Part shown: positions 5,736 through 6,985 of the stretch, piece by piece
How the letters are laid out: each line of letters begins with the position of its first letter
Position numbering within the stretch: position 1 is the first letter of the stretch
Position numbers and translations under genes: made by a program
The notes under the pieces: generated by a model
Database searches by the model: none
Told to the model about the DNA's origin: nothing
The model's input: the letters and a program-made list of their open reading frames with translations, nothing else
Assembly: GCA_025350945.1 (NCBI GenBank)
Contig: JANXWW010000086.1
Coordinates: 1 to 6,985 of the forward strand
DNA from: Burkholderiales bacterium
Lineage (GTDB): Bacteria; Pseudomonadota; Gammaproteobacteria; Burkholderiales; Usitatibacteraceae
Direction of reading: 5' to 3'
DNA: 6,985 bases

Positions 5736-6596
5736 ATCGTCTCCAAGCTGCCAGAGGATTTTGATCGTGACTGTTATTTGCGGATGAATCCGGATGTGGC
5801 GGCAGCGGGCATTGATCCCGCAGCGCATTATTTACGCTACGGTCAAAACGAGGGGCGAATCTACAAGCCCCGGCCAAAATTACTACAGGCAATGCTGGGT
5901 GAGGATGTGTTCGATTTTGATGGTTTGAAATCTGTTCACAACCATGACTTCATGGTTGATCTTCAGTTCAAGGCCGCGTATGCGCGCGGTGTAAAAGCGA
6001 CGGGGACGAATTATCAATGGTATTGGCGGGTGCATATAGGCTTGTGGGCGGCGGCCACTGCGATCAAGCTGGAGGGCGATTTCGTCGAGTGTGGCGTGAA
6101 TCGTGGATTTTTGAGTTCTGCGATTATGCACAGGCTCGATTGGGACGCAACGGGACGGACATTTTATTTGCTCGATACTTTTGCCGGCATTGATCTGAAA
6201 TGCCTGAATAACAGTGAGCTGGATGCCGGCATTCGCGAGCGTAATCAAAATGATTTGAACAGTGGTTTTTACACCCAAAATGTAGCTGGTGTGACGGACA
6301 ATTTTTCAGAGTGGCGAAACAAGAAAATTGTTGTGGGCAGCATTCCCGAAACGTTGCCACAAATTACTGCTGAAAAAATTGCATTTTTACATCTGGACCT
6401 GAACTGCACTGAGCCTGAAGTGGATACGATTGAATTTCTGTGGGATCGCTTATGCTGCGGTGCCGTTATCCTGCTGGACGATTACGCTTATGCGGGATAC
6501 CATCCGCAAAAAGTGGGAATGGACGCATGGGCCGTGAAACGAGACGTCGCAATCGCCAGCCTGCCGTCGGGGCAGGGGTTGATTATCAAAACATGA
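5718..6596 (+). CDS. TylF/MycF-type SAM-dependent methyltransferase with N-terminal NPDVAAAG module
   Basis: The protein has 292 residues. Positions 15-53 form a short module (FDRDCYLRMNPDVAAAG, then HYLRYGQNEGR) that I recall attached to glycosyltransferases and other surface-sugar or exported proteins; its role is unclear. Residues about 118-290 are a TylF-like methyltransferase: SAM-binding FVECGVNRG (122-130), LLDTFAG (151-157), and acidic residues Asp227 (HLDLN) and Asp254-Asp255 (LLDDY). The 27-residue spacing between Asp227 and Asp254 equals that between the MycF magnesium ligands, as I remember them. TylF and MycF O-methylate deoxysugars of macrolides; here I infer methylation of a sugar hydroxyl, substrate unknown. 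The gene stands alone, with no sugar genes visible. No Shine-Dalgarno precedes the ATG, and the start lies inside a repeat copy, so the first few residues may be element-derived. Key residues are intact. Confidence 0.85.
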   Translation: MKELTLIVSKLPEDFDRDCYLRMNPDVAAAGIDPAAHYLRYGQNEGRIYKPRPKLLQAMLGEDVFDFDGLKSVHNHDFMVDLQFKAAYARGVKATGTNYQWYWRVHIGLWAAATAIKLEGDFVECGVNRGFLSSAIMHRLDWDATGRTFYLLDTFAGIDLKCLNNSELDAGIRERNQNDLNSGFYTQNVAGVTDNFSEWRNKKIVVGSIPETLPQITAEKIAFLHLDLNCTEPEVDTIEFLWDRLCCGAVILLDDYAYAGYHPQKVGMDAWAVKRDVAIASLPSGQGLIIKT

Positions 6597-6651
6597 GCGT
6601 TCAATCCCCAATCAAGGGTCAAAGGGTCAGGTCTTTCATTATCATATCTCA

Positions 6652-6660
6652 TGCTATTAT
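6652..6660 (+). promoter_or_regulatory. Extended -10-like sequence in repeat unit 1
   Basis: TGCTATTAT is TGn plus TATTAT (5 of 6 to TATAAT). A transcript from here would begin near 6667 and carry about 60 nt of leader, including all of unit 2, before the transposase ATG. No convincing -35 is present. Confidence 0.35.
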
Positions 6661-6709
6661 CTTTAAATCACAAGGGTCAAAGGGTCAGGTCTTTCATTAT
6701 CATATCTCA

Positions 6710-6718
6710 TGCTATTAT
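6710..6718 (+). promoter_or_regulatory. Extended -10-like sequence in repeat unit 2, next to the transposase start
   Basis: This is the same TGCTATTAT, 58 bp further on. Only 9 nt separate it from the ATG at 6728, so a transcript from it would be almost leaderless. No Shine-Dalgarno is visible before the ATG, which fits leaderless or weak translation. Confidence 0.4.
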
Positions 6719-6727
6719 CTTTAAATC

Positions 6728-6985
6728 ATGGCTAGACCCTTAAGGCTGGAATTCTCTGGTGCGCTCTATCACGTCACTTCGCGTGGCGATGGGCGAGAGG
6801 ACATTTATCTTTCGGACGGTGATCGCCTGGCCTGGCTGAAAACACTTGGGCAAGTGTGCGCGCGATTTAACTGGGTGTGCCACGCTTACTGCCAGATGAC
6901 GAACCATTACCATATGGTCATCGAGACGCCGGATGCCAATCTATCGAAAGGCATGCGCCAACTAAATGGCGTTTATACGCAGCTA
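6728..6985 (+). CDS. REP-associated tyrosine transposase (RAYT, Y1/HUH family), N-terminal part
   Basis: Eighty-six codons are present before the right edge. The start MARPLRLEFSGALYHVTSRGD and the HUH motif in QMTNHYHMVIETP (His60 and His62, which hold the metal) identify a Y1 transposase related to IS200/IS605 TnpA; the closest known group is RAYT. These enzymes nick single-stranded DNA at short hairpins or repeats through a tyrosine. Tyr83 (GVYTQ) is visible, but I expect the catalytic Tyr to lie beyond the edge. The start is clear because homologues begin MARPLR. The start codon directly abuts the 58-bp tandem repeat, making that repeat both its leader and a candidate target. No frameshift is seen in the visible part; whether the gene is whole cannot be judged. 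Confidence 0.88.
   Translation, partial: MARPLRLEFSGALYHVTSRGDGREDIYLSDGDRLAWLKTLGQVCARFNWVCHAYCQMTNHYHMVIETPDANLSKGMRQLNGVYTQL

Larger units (their letters stand above)
6613..6728 (+). repeat. Perfect 58-bp tandem duplication ending at the transposase start codon
   Basis: Positions 6613-6670 and 6671-6728 are identical over 58 bp. Each unit holds, in order, CAAGGGTCAA, the core GGGTCAGGTCTTTCAT (6624-6639 and 6682-6697), an extended -10-like TGCTATTAT, and CTTTAAATCA. The last base of unit 2 is the A of the transposase ATG. It begins 16 bp after the methyltransferase stop. Zero divergence points to a recent duplication or active homogenisation. Confidence 0.97.

Noticed and set aside
6440..6724. 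94-codon plus-strand frame across the methyltransferase end and the tandem repeat
   Set aside because: It overlaps the methyltransferase gene out of frame, and its second half is just the 58-bp repeat translated.
6613..6728. CRISPR-like array
   Set aside because: Only two units, directly abutting with no spacer, and no cas gene in view.

Overview
The window most likely comes from a proteobacterium, and I favour a betaproteobacterium. The order surE-pcm-nlpD is typical of beta- and gammaproteobacteria. From memory, the SurE and Pcm sequences look betaproteobacterial (for example the GxGMTS N-terminus of Pcm), but I have run no search. Base composition looks close to 50% GC.

Layout: positions 1-1899 (minus strand) hold most of a two-domain SDR protein of the bacterial fatty acyl-CoA reductase type, running off the left edge. 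A 256-bp divergent spacer follows. Then comes a tight plus-strand set, surE, pcm and an nlpD-like lipoprotein gene (2156-4759), with gaps of 13 and about 11-50 bp, probably one operon. It covers nucleotide monophosphate dephosphorylation, repair of isoaspartyl damage in proteins, and probable control of septal peptidoglycan amidases. The rpoS gene that usually follows nlpD is not here. Instead a hairpin lies between nlpD and a convergent minus-strand gene for a secreted BamE/SmpA-fold protein (4935-5495). That gene looks damaged: its best ribosome binding site leads to an ATA codon, and a TGA interrupts what reads as a continuing C-terminus.

The right third (about 5580-6985) looks like accessory DNA. 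It holds an orphan TylF/MycF-type methyltransferase gene with an N-terminal NPDVAAAG-type module, and the first 86 codons of a REP-associated tyrosine transposase (Y1/HUH family). The two genes are linked by one short repeat, GGGTCAGGTCTTTCAT. It occurs exactly once before the methyltransferase gene and twice before the transposase gene, the latter inside a perfect 58-bp tandem duplication. A near-exact inverted copy overlaps the methyltransferase start codon. Each forward copy is followed at 15-19 nt by an extended -10-like sequence, so the repeat may carry a promoter as well as, or instead of, a transposase recognition site. This repeat system is the most notable thing in the window.
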